DNA of 64,000 nucleotides, taken from contig JANFAH010000003.1 of assembly GCA_024663395.1 (NCBI GenBank), positions 4,340,001 through 4,404,000 of the forward strand. Direction: 5' to 3'. Every line of letters starts with the position of its first letter. Positions within the stretch are counted from its first letter, which is position 1. The position numbers were made by a program, and so were the translations under genes. This stretch comes from Pisolithus tinctorius. Taxonomy: Eukaryota; Basidiomycota; Agaricomycetes; Boletales; Pisolithaceae. The notes below the pieces were generated by a model that was not told the origin of the DNA, did no database searches, and saw only the letters and a list, made by a program, of their open reading frames with translations. This document shows, one piece after another, positions 10,652-22,712 of this stretch.

Positions 10652-12495
10652 ATGATGTCGAAGTCTTCGGACGACGTGATTCCCCCTGCCCACACCCATC
10701 GCACTCTCGTGCTCTGCTTTGATGGCACATATAACCAGTTCCACGAAGATGTGGGTGGTCGCCGTCCTGTTCGTCCCACAAAGCTTGTTGACTTCCACTC
10801 GCCGCTAGAACTCGAACGTCGTTCAGTTATTCGATATGTTGAAAAAGGATGATCCCTCTCAGCAAGTCGTGTACTACCAGGTAGGCTTGGTCACGTTTGA
10901 CCTGCGTTTATTACCATTCATGTCCGGCGCAATATAAGGCCGGGATGCCCCTGACGGTGAAGGGGAAGGACCTCGATGCTCACATTTTGGGTATGCCGGA
11001 GAGCCTCCGCATCCCCCTCTCGTTGCGGCGCTAACGACTACGTTTGCTTTTGACAGGTGGTTACGAGTTCTTGATGCAAAATTGTGAGCTTTTCTCACAT
11101 CTCCGCATGACTTCGATACGTCAACTGTACAGATGAGGTTGGGAATAGGATATGTCTGTTTGGATTTTCCACAGGCGCCTACACCGCGCGCGCGCTGGCG
11201 GGCATGTAAGGCTTTCGTAGGGTGCAAAAATGCCAGAACTTGCTTAGCCCCACTGTAGGCTTCACAAAGTGGGCCTCTTACCACGCTGCAACCACCAGCA
11301 TCTTCTGTTTGCATACAAAATGTATCGCAAAGATGATGAAGAAGGCTGGAAGCAGAGTACGGCACTCAAGAAGGGGTTTTCTATCGACGTTGATGTCGAA
11401 TTCGTGGGGGTTTGGTAAGCTTCTTGAACTAATTGGGACGTCGTGGGGTTTGGTTCCACTAACTTCTTGGCATGTGGGTGCTTCGAATAGGGATACTGTT
11501 AAGTCTGTGGGCATCATTCCTCGCAGGCTGCCTTTCACAAGATCGAACACCATGATCCGCTACTTCAGGCATGCTCTCGCACTTGATGAACACCGTGTGT
11601 ATGTACTCGACGGATGTTTACGATATGCTAATGCTTAGATATCTGAATCTCTGTACAGGCGCTTCGAGCCGAACATCTACAATCGGTCCACAGCCGCCGA
11701 AAACGCGCTTGGCGTCCGGGAAGGGGAAAAGCGTCGCTATACTCATTCAACCCTACAAACTGATTCCGACGAAGTATGGTTTGCAGGATGTCACTGCGGT
11801 AAGCTCGAACAGGCTAGAAATTGACATGGTCTTAATATTCGTAACTCTGTTTCAGACGTCGGTGGTGGTTCCGTCAAGAATGGTACTCGAAACAGTCCTA
11901 GCACGTATCCCTCTCCGGTGGATGATTCGAGAGATTTTCAAAGCCGAAGTGGGAATTCTCTTCCACCGCTCGATGTTCCAGCAGATTGGCATGGACCCTT
12001 CAACATTGTACCCTCACGTGGTTTGCCGTCCACCGCCCATTTATAACAGCCCTGCAAACGCCGACCCTAACGCACCTTGTGATGACCATGCAGTAATCCA
12101 GTGTGATCCTGACGGCAAATTTGTGAGCGAGGAAATGGAGGATCTCTATGATGCGCTCAGCCCCATGTACGATCAACTCATGATTACGCCGTATTGGTGG
12201 ATACTCGAAATGCTGCCCCAAGAGCAGCGCTACCAGAGAGAGGATGACATGTGGGCCAAGATTATCAAGTGTGTAACTCTCGTCTTCCGTTTGGGAGTCC
12301 GTGAGCTGAACTGGCCTGAATTTCTCTTGATTTGACCTCAGGGTGAACATGGGTAGGGGACGCCATATCCCCAATCAACGGCGGGGCCTAAAGATACATC
12401 GATCGGTCAAGATCCGGATGGAAGCAGACGCACTTCCGGAAGGGAAATATTTTCCGAGAGCGAAACTTAAGGTTGAACCAATATGGATGGATTAA
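10652..12495 (+). CDS. DUF2235 hydrolase copy B, internally shortened
   Basis: This is homologous to copy A from the internal Met of A onward: the N terminus is MMSKSSDDVIPPAH, followed by CFDGTYNQF. Two segments are missing. The exon after the second intron reads AGMPLTVKGKDLDAH and lacks the roughly 18-residue stretch that starts GTYTIP in copy A. The exon near 11660-11790 lacks about 37 residues without loss of frame. The nucleophile motif is GFSTGAYTARALAGM (11158-11205). The final exon runs from ATG 12349 to TAA 12495. All exons can be joined in frame, so a protein of about 450 aa is possible, but loss of a conserved GIGTYT-type block suggests reduced or altered function. It is head to head with the HET gene and convergent with copy C. 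Confidence 0.65.
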
Positions 12496-13272
12496 CAATT
12501 GCGTGCCAAGCTTGGGATCAAGGCAGATCCCTCAATGTCAAGCACTTCCACTTCGCGCCTCTACAAACATACCATCGTTACCTTGATTTTCTTGGTTACT
12601 ACTCGTCTCGTACGGCCCTGCCAGACTTTTTCATTGTCTCATGCAACGTCATACCAACCCCTTCAGTGCGACACTAAATACTTTTCTGGAGACACGTAGC
12701 GTTGCCAATTCTCTTTCTTTTCTTTTCCTCTGTTCCGAGTGTGCTCGCCACTTTTACATGTATTATATGTCTTACATGCCCTCGGCACGTGCCTCTATCG
12801 TCTGTAGGAATTCCAAGCTCAACATGATTGTAGAAGTGAGTTCAAGGTGAATTGTACCAACTGCGGGTCGCATAAAATAACCTGTTCTAGCTCCGCAATT
12901 TCAAGCTTCTGCACGAGGCATTCAGTAACTACCCATAAGACAGCAGATGGCATCAGAGGGAAACGGTCGCACTATGCGGGCTTTGCATTCGGCTTGCATG
13001 TCGTGCATTGACAAAATCACTTTATTCAGTGCGCGCTGCTCCATCCAGAGGCCCCCCCAGGAGCAATATCCAGATTCCATTACTCGCTTATGCAGTATCT
13101 CATACATTTGGGACCTTCGCCCACCCACTGTGGTTAGTCATTACTACGAGACAGAACGGGATTTCATTCGATTTCACTCTTGATCACCTGACATATGATA
13201 CCCTGGCCTAGTATCATCATCCAATTGAAGCAGGCGAACCAAAGACCTTCCATTTCCCTCCATCTAGGCGCC
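12496..13272. other. 3' flank between convergent copies B and C
   Basis: This is shared with 17743-18522 (between D and E), including the stretch GCATTGACAAAATCACTTTA. It is part of the duplicated unit. There are no coding features. Confidence 0.5.
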
Positions 13273-15335
13273 TTAGTCGACCCAGGTAGGTTCGACCTCG
13301 ACCTCCGCCTTAGGCTGATATTTCTCTGGAAACCCCTCTGCTTCCATTCGTATCCTGACCGTCCGATGCACCTGAACGCCCGCGCTTTGTCTTGGAACGC
13401 GGCGACCCTACCCCTGTTCACACTAAGGAAGAACAGTGAATTTTAATACAGCGAGAAAACGTTCGTGACAGACCTGATCTTAGTCACCCAAGCATTGTCC
13501 TTGTCTCTCTGGTAGCACAGCTGTTGCGGAAGACCCTCAAGTATCCACCAGATAGGCGTCATCTTGAGCCTGTCATGTATGGGACTTAATGCATCAGCGA
13601 GGTCCTCTTGCTCTTCGCTCGAGAAATCGGTGTCCTCGGTGTCCCTGTTTGACGAGTCTCCTTCGAGTTTGCACGATACAGGGGAAGCTGTGGGCGTGTT
13701 CGTCAAAGCCGGTGGGCGTTCCAGCACGTGAGGATACAATGTTTCAGGATCCATCCCAATTTGTTGGAACATTGACCGCTGGAAGGAGGATGCCAGTCCT
13801 GGCTTTAAAACACTCCCTAATCATCCACCGCAAAGATATGCGTGATAGACTATGCCTGGCACCGTTCTTCACAGCTCCACCTCCCACATCTAAAATTCCG
13901 GGAAAAATCAGATTCATCATTTTATGGCCACTTGTCGTAATGCCAGGCACACACCTCGATGGCAACCTGCAAAACCACACTTCCTGCGCGTCGGTGGGAG
14001 TCGTCGATTGCGAGAAACGATACTCTAGGTCCTCGCACCCTCGATGATGTACGTCCAGGCCACTTTCTTCGTGATGTGTGATATGGAGAGCGTAGATTTT
14101 TCTCACAGGTGTGCGGCGTCTCGCCTTGGCGAACTGCCTGTGTATCATTGTTCGTTTCTATCGTTTGATGCCAGAAACTGGGTATAAATCGCCTGTATGG
14201 AAAGATGGTTCTCCGTTGGGAACTGAGGAATGTACAGAAAAAATACATACGCTCGCTGTTCGTCAAGTGAGAGCGCATGCCTGAAGTAGCGAATCTTATT
14301 ATTCGACCTCGTGAACGGCAATCTACGTGGTACGATGCCTATGCAATTAATCGTGTCCCTGAAGGTTCAGAAGCGTCAATGGCAACGGGCTACAACAACA
14401 AGGTCTGAACCAATCCGAAAACTCACCAAACGCCGACAAACTCGACATTAACGTCGATCGAAAATGCCTTCTTGAACGCCCGACTTTGCCTCCACCCTTC
14501 CCGATCATCCCGACTGTACATCTCATACGCAAACTGGACTTGTTGGTGGTTGCATCGTGGCAGAAGCCCTACTTTGTGGAGCCTGGATCCAGTTAATATG
14601 CCCGTGGTGCGCATCACGCCAAACTCTTACATGCCAGCTAGAGCACGCGCTGTGTAGGCCCACTCGAGAATCCAAAAAGACATATCTTGTCACCTGCCTG
14701 GTCTGTGTGCAAGCCCACGTCAGTCCCCACATCAGGCGGGAAAGCAAATAGAGACGTGGCAGCTCTCCATTAAAAACTCATAGCCCTCTGTGGAACCAAA
14801 GACAAAGGCGTTCATTAATTGAAATGTGAATGTGGGCATATTGATTACGCACCCATTACATGCGCATCAAAATGTGTTCCGACCATCATATCGATGATGT
14901 TGGATAACTTAGGGACAGTATTGGTACCCATTCCAGCCTATGGCGGAAACTGGCCGTTAACGGCAGAACACATGGTCTAGTGCACTGAACATACGTGGTA
15001 ATATACCATCTGGTGTCGAGGACTGTCCTTCTTTAGCATTGCGAAAAACTGGCTAATATTCGAGTTCTGGCAAGGAATGCGATAGACTCTATGTTTCAGG
15101 GATCAGTAGGAATAAAATTATCTACCTTCATATTGAACTCGGAGCCAGTCCCATCAAAGCAGAGAACGAGAGTGCGGTTGTCATGAGCAGGAGGTACCAC
15201 GTCTTCCATGGGTTCTGACATCTGAAGAGTCGAACCCGAAGCGTCGGTGGCGTGTAACGAAGCAAGATCGGCAGGTCGAGCTCCGTGAGATGGAAAAGGA
15301 TGAAGAGTATGCGATGGAGATGAGGACTCTGACAT
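13273..15335 (-). pseudogene. DUF2235 hydrolase copy C, frameshifted
   Basis: It starts at ATG 15335 (MSESSSPSHTLHPFPSHG) and keeps CFDGTGSEF in exon 1. Compared base by base with copy E it has several lesions. A G is missing near 14664, inside the GFSSG nucleophile exon, so the frame changes after the motif. There is an extra A in an AAAA run near 13977 and an extra G near 13786 that breaks the conserved ILFQRSMFQQIGMDP block. A C is missing near 13414 in the last exon, which would otherwise end at 13273 with PTWVD. The mixture of insertions and deletions suggests true decay of a duplicate. Confidence 0.75.
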
Positions 15336-16739
15336 GGATGAGCAAATGGGTTATGGGGCAAGACCACATTGTCAGAACCCACTCAATCTTATAATCGCGA
15401 AGACAGGGGTAAAGTACTAAAAGCACCTTGCCGCTTCTAGATAAAAGAAGTCACCTGCGTGGACCAGTGCTTCCCCTCTGAAGTAATGTTGTTGCGCTCG
15501 TGACAGACGTTAGGCGCTGAAGTGCTGAGAAGAAATTTATGACTCCGTATTATAATCTTGCACCGGATGAGTAGGAAAGTGTCCCCAGTAAGGCCCCAAC
15601 GCACTGCAAAAAATCACATAGATGCTCTATATCTCGGGGGCATGTAGAACTGAATGTTAGCGTACAGCTTGGAAGCTTCCTGAGCGCCGCAGAAAACGCG
15701 TGTTGAGGGACACATACATTCCAGCCTGCATCCTACAGGCTTATCGAACCTGTTATTGTATACACACCGTCTCGATGGAATGCCAAATGAGCATGGCTAA
15801 TAATTGGCCAGAGGACCCACAAACTGTTGACTCATCAGCGACCTCCTGTCATTATCGGCTTCGTAATGCAGTAGCCTCCTGGAAATGCCAAACCTTATGG
15901 CAAGAGGACGCCCTCTTTGCGCGAAAATTATAGATGCAGACAATCACTTGCCGAGAAGCTTAACACGAATTTATCGCGTTTGCGTGAGCTCTATCCAACT
16001 CGTGAGTTTAAACACAACATTGCAATCTAGACGCTGGTATGCTTAGCTCTATCGAACTCGCGAGGTGCCGCCGAACCCTCAATAATGAAGCACAAATATC
16101 TTGGACAATCAGTGCGCATTCCTTCCTCTGTGAGTAGTGGGAGCAGAGGGAGAAATAGCTTAGCAGATGTTGACACTTCAGACCACTTCATCACGTACTT
16201 AGGCAGGAGCTTCGAACTGTTTCCATCACCCAAGCGGTAGCGGCGAACGAGATGGTTGTCTGCGTTAGCGAAGCATTAGCCTACATGTACCGTAAATACA
16301 CAGCCAATACAAGCGGTTGCCTCTACATCCCGCACGCGTGTCTAGCCATAGGTTCCCAGCGCGACAAAAACAAAGAAAGCCCCCACCAACAGGTCGATGG
16401 GATGGCTACGTAAAAGAAGAAAAAAAGAACAAAAGTGGACGGACTCACACTCCACACCATCCCACTCATACATACTAAAAATGCAGAAACTTATCGTAAT
16501 ACAATAGGAGAGTGGCACAGACACACCTATGACGCTGCATCTGTTACATTAAACAAACAAAATAAAGCGGGTGAGTGCGCGACTTTTGCAGTCACCCCTC
16601 CGTGTTTTTGTTTTTGTTTTGTTTTGTTTCCAGAGTGGACCAATAAAGAAGGTTTTATCATAATTTGGAGATACCATACAGCTCAGAGACCTGACTACCA
16701 CGAGTAGACTTGCGGCAGATGGAAGTACGAGTCGGACAA
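15336..16739. other. 5' flank of copy C and duplication junction
   Basis: Bases 15336-16523 match the 5' flank of copy E (20591-21844). Bases 16524-16739 are unique and end where copy D begins abruptly, so this is the junction of the tandem duplication. No gene is supported. Confidence 0.5.
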
Positions 16740-17742
16740 TTATGTACTGGACATATGTTTACAATATACTAATGCTTAGATATCTGAATCCTTGTACAGG
16801 CGCTTCGTGCAGAACTACAATTGGCCCACAGCAATCGACATTACTTATGTAAGCAGAAATGGGAAATACCTCGAAGCAACAAGGGGTATCCCTCCACTCA
16901 TATTCCCCACGTCCAGCTTCTGCATAGAAAAGCAGCTCGAACAGGCACCACCAGGAATCAAGTCTTCAGGATCTGGAGCGTCGGTACGCCCAGTCAATCC
17001 TGCAAACTGATGTCGATGAAGTATGGTTCGCAGGATGTCACTGCGGTAAGCTCGGACAGTCCAGGAATTGACATGGTCTTAATATTCGTAACTCCATTTC
17101 AGACGTTGGTGATGGCTCCGTCAAGAATAGTACTCGAAACATTTAAAAGTATCCCTCTCCGGTGGATGATTCAGGAGATTTTCAAAACCGAAGTGGGCAT
17201 TCTCTTCCACCGCTCGATGTTCCAGCAGATTGGCATGGACCCCTCAACATTGTTGCTCTCGTAGCTTCCCGCCCACCGCCCATTTATAACGGCCCGATAG
17301 ACGCTGACCCTAACGCACCTTGTGATGACCATGCAGTAATCCAGTGTGAGCTTTTCAGCAAATTCGCGAGCGAGGAATTGGAAGACCTCAATGACGCGCT
17401 GAGTCCTATCTACGATCAACTCAAGATTGCGCCGTGCTGGTGGATACCTGAAATGCTGCCGCAAAAGCTGTGGTACCAGAGAGAGGAGGATGACAAGTGG
17501 GTCATGCATATCAGGTGTGTAACTCCCATATTCCGTCTGGAAGTCCGTGTATTGAGCTGGTTTTTCTTTGTTTCTATCTGAGATCAGACTGAACATGGGT
17601 AAGGGGCGACATATCCCTGCACAAGGACGAGAAACCTTGAGGGTACATCGAATGGTTAAGATACGGATGGACACGGACGGACTGCAGGAAGGAAAGTACT
17701 CCGAGAGCGAAATTCGAGGTTGAACCAGAATGGGTGGATTAA
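16740..17742 (+). pseudogene. DUF2235 hydrolase copy D, 5'-truncated
   Basis: Homology to copies A and B starts inside an intron at about 16740, so the N-terminal half with CFDGTG and the GxSxG nucleophile is absent. The remaining exons show MFQQIGMDPST and ALSPIYDQLKIAPCWW. In the last exon two T are missing relative to copies A and B (near 17699), giving a stop at 17721-17723 instead of 17740-17742. The intron splice sites are still present. No upstream start was found, so it is a fragment created at the duplication breakpoint. Confidence 0.8.
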
Positions 17743-18522
17743 TAGTTGCGTGCCAAGCTTAGGACCAAGGCAGATCCACCAATCTCAAGCACTTCGCGCC
17801 TCTACAAATCAACCCTGTAGTGCGAATACTACATACTTTTCTGGATACATTTAATTTGTATTGCCAATTCTTTTTCTTTCTTTTCCTCCGCTCCGAGTGC
17901 ATGCCCGCCAATTGCACACGTATCGTGTCTCTTACATGCCTTCGCACGTGTCTCTATCTTTCCGTTCCTATTATAGGGTTTCCAGGGTCAACAACAGAAT
18001 TGCAGAGGTGAGCTCAAGGTGAGTTATACCAATTTCCGGTCGCATGAAATAACCTGCTCTAGCTCCGCAATTTCAAACTTTTACAGGAGATATTCAGTAA
18101 CTATCATAAGACAGCGGATGGCATCAGAGGGGAATACACGATTTGGGGCAAGTAGCAGAGATTCAAAACGTTCCAATCCGGCAGAGCGGCCGTTCACCCC
18201 GTGCATGTCATATGCAGCGTACGGTCGCACTATGCGGGCTTTGCATTCGGTTTGCATGTCGTGCATTGACAAAATCACTTTATTCAGCGCGCGCAGCCCA
18301 CCTCCTCTTGGAGCAAGATACAGATTCCTTCACTCTCTTATGTAGCGTCTCATATATTTGGGACCTCCACCCACCCACTGTGACCCGTCATTACTATGAG
18401 GCAGAATGGGATTGTATTCGATTTCGCTCTTAATCACCTGACATATGATACTCTGGCCTAGTATCACCATCCAGTTGAAGCAGGCGAACCAAAGCCCTTC
18501 CAGTTCCCTCCATCTCGGCGCT
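17743..18522. other. 3' flank between convergent copies D and E
   Basis: This is the duplicate of 12496-13272, with an extra segment near 18145-18200. No coding features were seen. Confidence 0.45.
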
Positions 18523-20590
18523 TTAGTCGACCCAAATAGGCTTGACCTTGACCTTCGCCTTAGGTTGATACTTCTCTGGAAAATCCTCTGCTTCCATTCG
18601 TATCTTGACCGTCCGATGCACCTGAACGCCCGCGTCTTGTCTTGGAACGCGGCGACCCCTACCCCTGTTCACACTAATGTTGAAAGGAAGAACAGTGAAT
18701 GGTAACACGACGAGAGAATGTTCGTAACAGACCTGATCTTAGTCACCCAAGCATTGTCCTTATCTCTCTGGTAGCGCAGCTTTTGCGGAAGACACTCAAG
18801 TATCCACCAGATAGGCCTCATCTTGAGCCTGTCATGTATGGGACTTAATGCATCAGCGAGGTCCTCTTGCTCTTCGCTTGTGAAATCGGTGTCCTGGTTT
18901 GACGAGTCTCCTTCGAATTTGCGCGATACAGGGGAAGCTGTGGGCGTACTCGTCAAGGCCGGTGGGCGTTCCAGTACATGAGGATACAATGATTCAGGAT
19001 CCATCCCAATTTGTTGGAACATTGACCGCTGGAAGAGGATGCCAGTCCTGGCTTTAAAACACTCCCTAATCATCCACCGCAAAGATATGCGTGATAGACT
19101 ATGCCGGGTACCGTTATTCTCAGCTCCACCTCCCACATCTAAAATTCCGGGAAAAATAAGATCTCATCGTTTTATGGCCATTTGTCGTAAGGACAGGCAC
19201 ACACCTCGATGGCAACCTGCAAACCACACTTCCTGCGCATCGGTGGGAGTCGTCGATTGCTGGAAACGATATTCTAGCTCCTCGCACCCTCGGTGATGTA
19301 CGTCCACACCACTTTTTTCGTGATGTGTGATATGGAGAGCGTAAGATTTCTTCTCGCAGATGTGCGGCGTCTCGCCTTGGCGAACTGCTTGTTTATCATT
19401 GTTCGTTTCTATTGGTTGATGACAGAAACTGGGTATAAATCGCCTGTATGGAAAGATGGTTCTCCGTCGGGAACTGAAAACTGTACACGAAAAATACATA
19501 CACTCGGTGTTCGTCAAGTGAGAGTGCATGCCTGAAGTAGCGAATCTTATTATTCGACCTCGTGAACGGCAATCTACGTGGTACGATGCCTACACAATTA
19601 ACCGTGTCCCTGAAGGTCCAAAAGCGTCAATGGCGACGGGCTACAACAACAAGGTCTGAATCAATCCGAAAACTCACCAAACGCCGACAAACTCGACATT
19701 GACGTCGATCGAAAACGCCTTCTTGAACGCCCGACTTTGCCTCCACCCTTCCCGGTCGTCCTGACTGTACATCTTATATGCGAACGGGACTTGTTGGTGG
19801 TTGCATCGTGGCAGAAGCCCTATTTTGTGGAGCCTGGATCCAGTTAACATGCCCGTGGAGCGCACCGCACCAAACTCTTACATGCCAGCCAGAGCACGCG
19901 CTGTGTAGGCCCCACTCGAGAATCCGAAGAGACATATCTTGTCACCTGCCTGGTCTGTGTACAAACCACGCCACGTTAGTCCCCACATCAGACGAGAAAG
20001 CAAATAGAGACGTGCAGCTCTCCATTAAAAACTCGTAGCCCTCTGTGGAACCAAAGACAAAGGCGTTCATTAATTGAAGTGTGAATGTGGGCATATTGAT
20101 TACGCACCCATTACATGCGCATCAAAATGTGTTCCGATCATCATATCGATGATGTTGGATAACTTAGGAACAGTATTGGTACCCATTCCAGCCTATAGCG
20201 GAACCTGGCCGTTAACGGCAGAAGACACGGTCTAGTGCACTGAACATACGTGGTAGTAAACCATCTGGTGTTGAGGACAGTCCTTCTTCAGCATTGTGAA
20301 AAACTGACCGATATTCGAGTTCTGGCAAGGGATGCGATAGGCTCTATGTTGCAGGGATCAGTAGGGATAAAATTATCTACCTTCATATTGAACTCGGAGC
20401 CAGTCCCATCAAAGCAGAGAACGAGAGTACGGTTGTCGTGAGCAGGAGGTATCACGTCCTCCATGGGTTCTGACATGTGAACAGTCGAACCCGAAGCGTC
20501 GGTGGCATGTAACGAAGCAAAACCAGCAGGTCGAGCTCCATGAGATGGAAAAGGGTGAAGAGTCTGCGAGGGAGATGAGGACTCTGACAT
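18523..20590 (-). CDS. DUF2235 alpha/beta-hydrolase, copy E (appears intact)
   Basis: It starts at ATG 20590 (MSESSSPSQTLHPFPSHG). Exon 1 ends after CFDGTGSEFNMK. The following exons give AGMGTNTVPKL, the nucleophile motif GFSSGAYTARALAGM (19872-19930 region), LHKIGLLPRCNHQQVPF, WFAGCHRDVGGGAENNG and ILFQRSMFQQIGMDP. The last exon (18523 to about 18675) ends KVKVKPIWVD at the TAA. I could follow frame through these exons, unlike in its duplicate C. The catalytic serine exon reads GFSSG rather than GFSRG (A) or GFSTG (B). Substrate and location are unknown; the lipase fold is known for the family. Confidence 0.75.
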
Positions 20591-21844
20591 GGATGAGCAA
20601 GTGGGTGACGGGGCAAGACCACATTGACAGAACCCACTGAATCTTATAATCGCGAAGCCAGGGGTAAAAGTATTAAAAGCACCTTGCCGCTTCTAGATAA
20701 AAGGAGTCACCTGCGTGGACCAGCGCTTCCCCTCTGAACCAATGCTGATGCGCTCATAACGGAAGTTAGGCGCTGGAGTGCTGAGAAGAAATTTATGACC
20801 GTATGATAAACTTGCATCGGATGAGTAGAAAAGTGTCCACAATAAGGCCTCAACGCACGGCAAAACTACATAGGTGCCCTAAAGCTCGGGGTGTGCAGAA
20901 ATGAGTGTCAGCGTACAGCTTGGAAGCTCCTTGAGCGCCGGAGAAGCGCGTGTTCAGGGACACACACATACGTTCCAGCCTGTATCCCACAGGCGTAATA
21001 TCCGACTTATTATTATACCCACGCCGACTCGATGGGGTCCCAAATGAGCATGGCCATTGGCCAGAGGACTCAAACTGTTGACTCATCGGCGACCTCCCCC
21101 GTCATCATCGGGTTCGTAATTCGGTTCGGTAGCCTCCTAGAAGTGCCAGACCTTATGGCAAGAGGACCCCCTCTTTGCGTGAAAATTATAGATGCAAGCA
21201 ATCACCGAGAAGTTTAACACGAATTTATCGCGTTTGCGTGAGCTCCATCCAACACGTGGAAAACGCACCGGAAACTCGTTAACGAGTTTTAGTAACTGCA
21301 ATACACGCGTAAACCTAATGCTCCTAACTCGCGAGTTTAAACACATGTAGACGCTGATACGCTTAGCTCTATCGGACTCGCGTGGTGCCGCCGAACCCGC
21401 AGGAATGAAGCACAAATGCCTCGAACAATCAGTGCGTGTTCATCCCACTGTAGGTAGTAGCAGGAGCAGGGGGAGAAATAGCACAGCGAATGTCGCCACC
21501 TTAGATCAGCAACCTCCATCATGTACCTCGGAAGTGTTTCACCACCGATCAACCGCATCGCCCAAATGGTAGCAGCGAACGAGTCGGTTGTCTGCATTAG
21601 CCTACATGTACCGCAAATACACAGCCAATACAAGCGTTTGCCTCTACATTCCGCACTCGTGTCCAGTCATAAGCTCCCAGCGTGACAAAAACAAAGAAAG
21701 CCTCATCAACAAGTCGATGGAATGGCTACGCAAAAGGGGAGAAAAAGAACAGAAGCGGACGGATCCACACTTCACACCATCCCACTCATACATACTAAAA
21801 ATGTGGAAACTTTATCGTAATACAATAGGAGAGTGGCAGACACA
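20591..21844. other. 5' flank of copy E
   Basis: This is the duplicate of the 5' flank of copy C. It contains several short palindromic ACTCGCGAGTTTAAACAC-type motifs (near 21330; a related form near 15999), which share the CGCGAG core with the palindrome before copy B. Upstream open frames have no recognisable product. Confidence 0.4.
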
Positions 21845-21901
21845 ACCGGAGAAACAAATGGGAGACCTTGGTGAAATGTAGTCGATTTCGGATGTTCTTC
21901 A

Positions 21902-22712
<811 letters not shown>

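Larger units (their letters stand above)
11586..16523. repeat. segmental duplication unit 1 (B 3' half to upstream of C)
   Basis: This unit matches 16740-21844 in the same orientation and the same order: 3' part of a + strand DUF2235 gene, convergent spacer, - strand DUF2235 gene, and about 1.2 kb of its 5' flank. The left match begins around TATGTACT(C/G)GAC. The right match ends in AATACAATAGGAGAGTGGCA at 16497-16516 and 21819-21838. The units differ by scattered substitutions and small indels. Confidence 0.8.
16740..21844. repeat. segmental duplication unit 2 (D to upstream of E)
   Basis: This is the tandem copy of unit 1, separated from it by about 216 bp of unrelated sequence (16524-16739). 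It retains an exon segment that copy B has lost, so B was shortened after the duplication or the two units have exchanged sequence with another copy. Confidence 0.8.
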
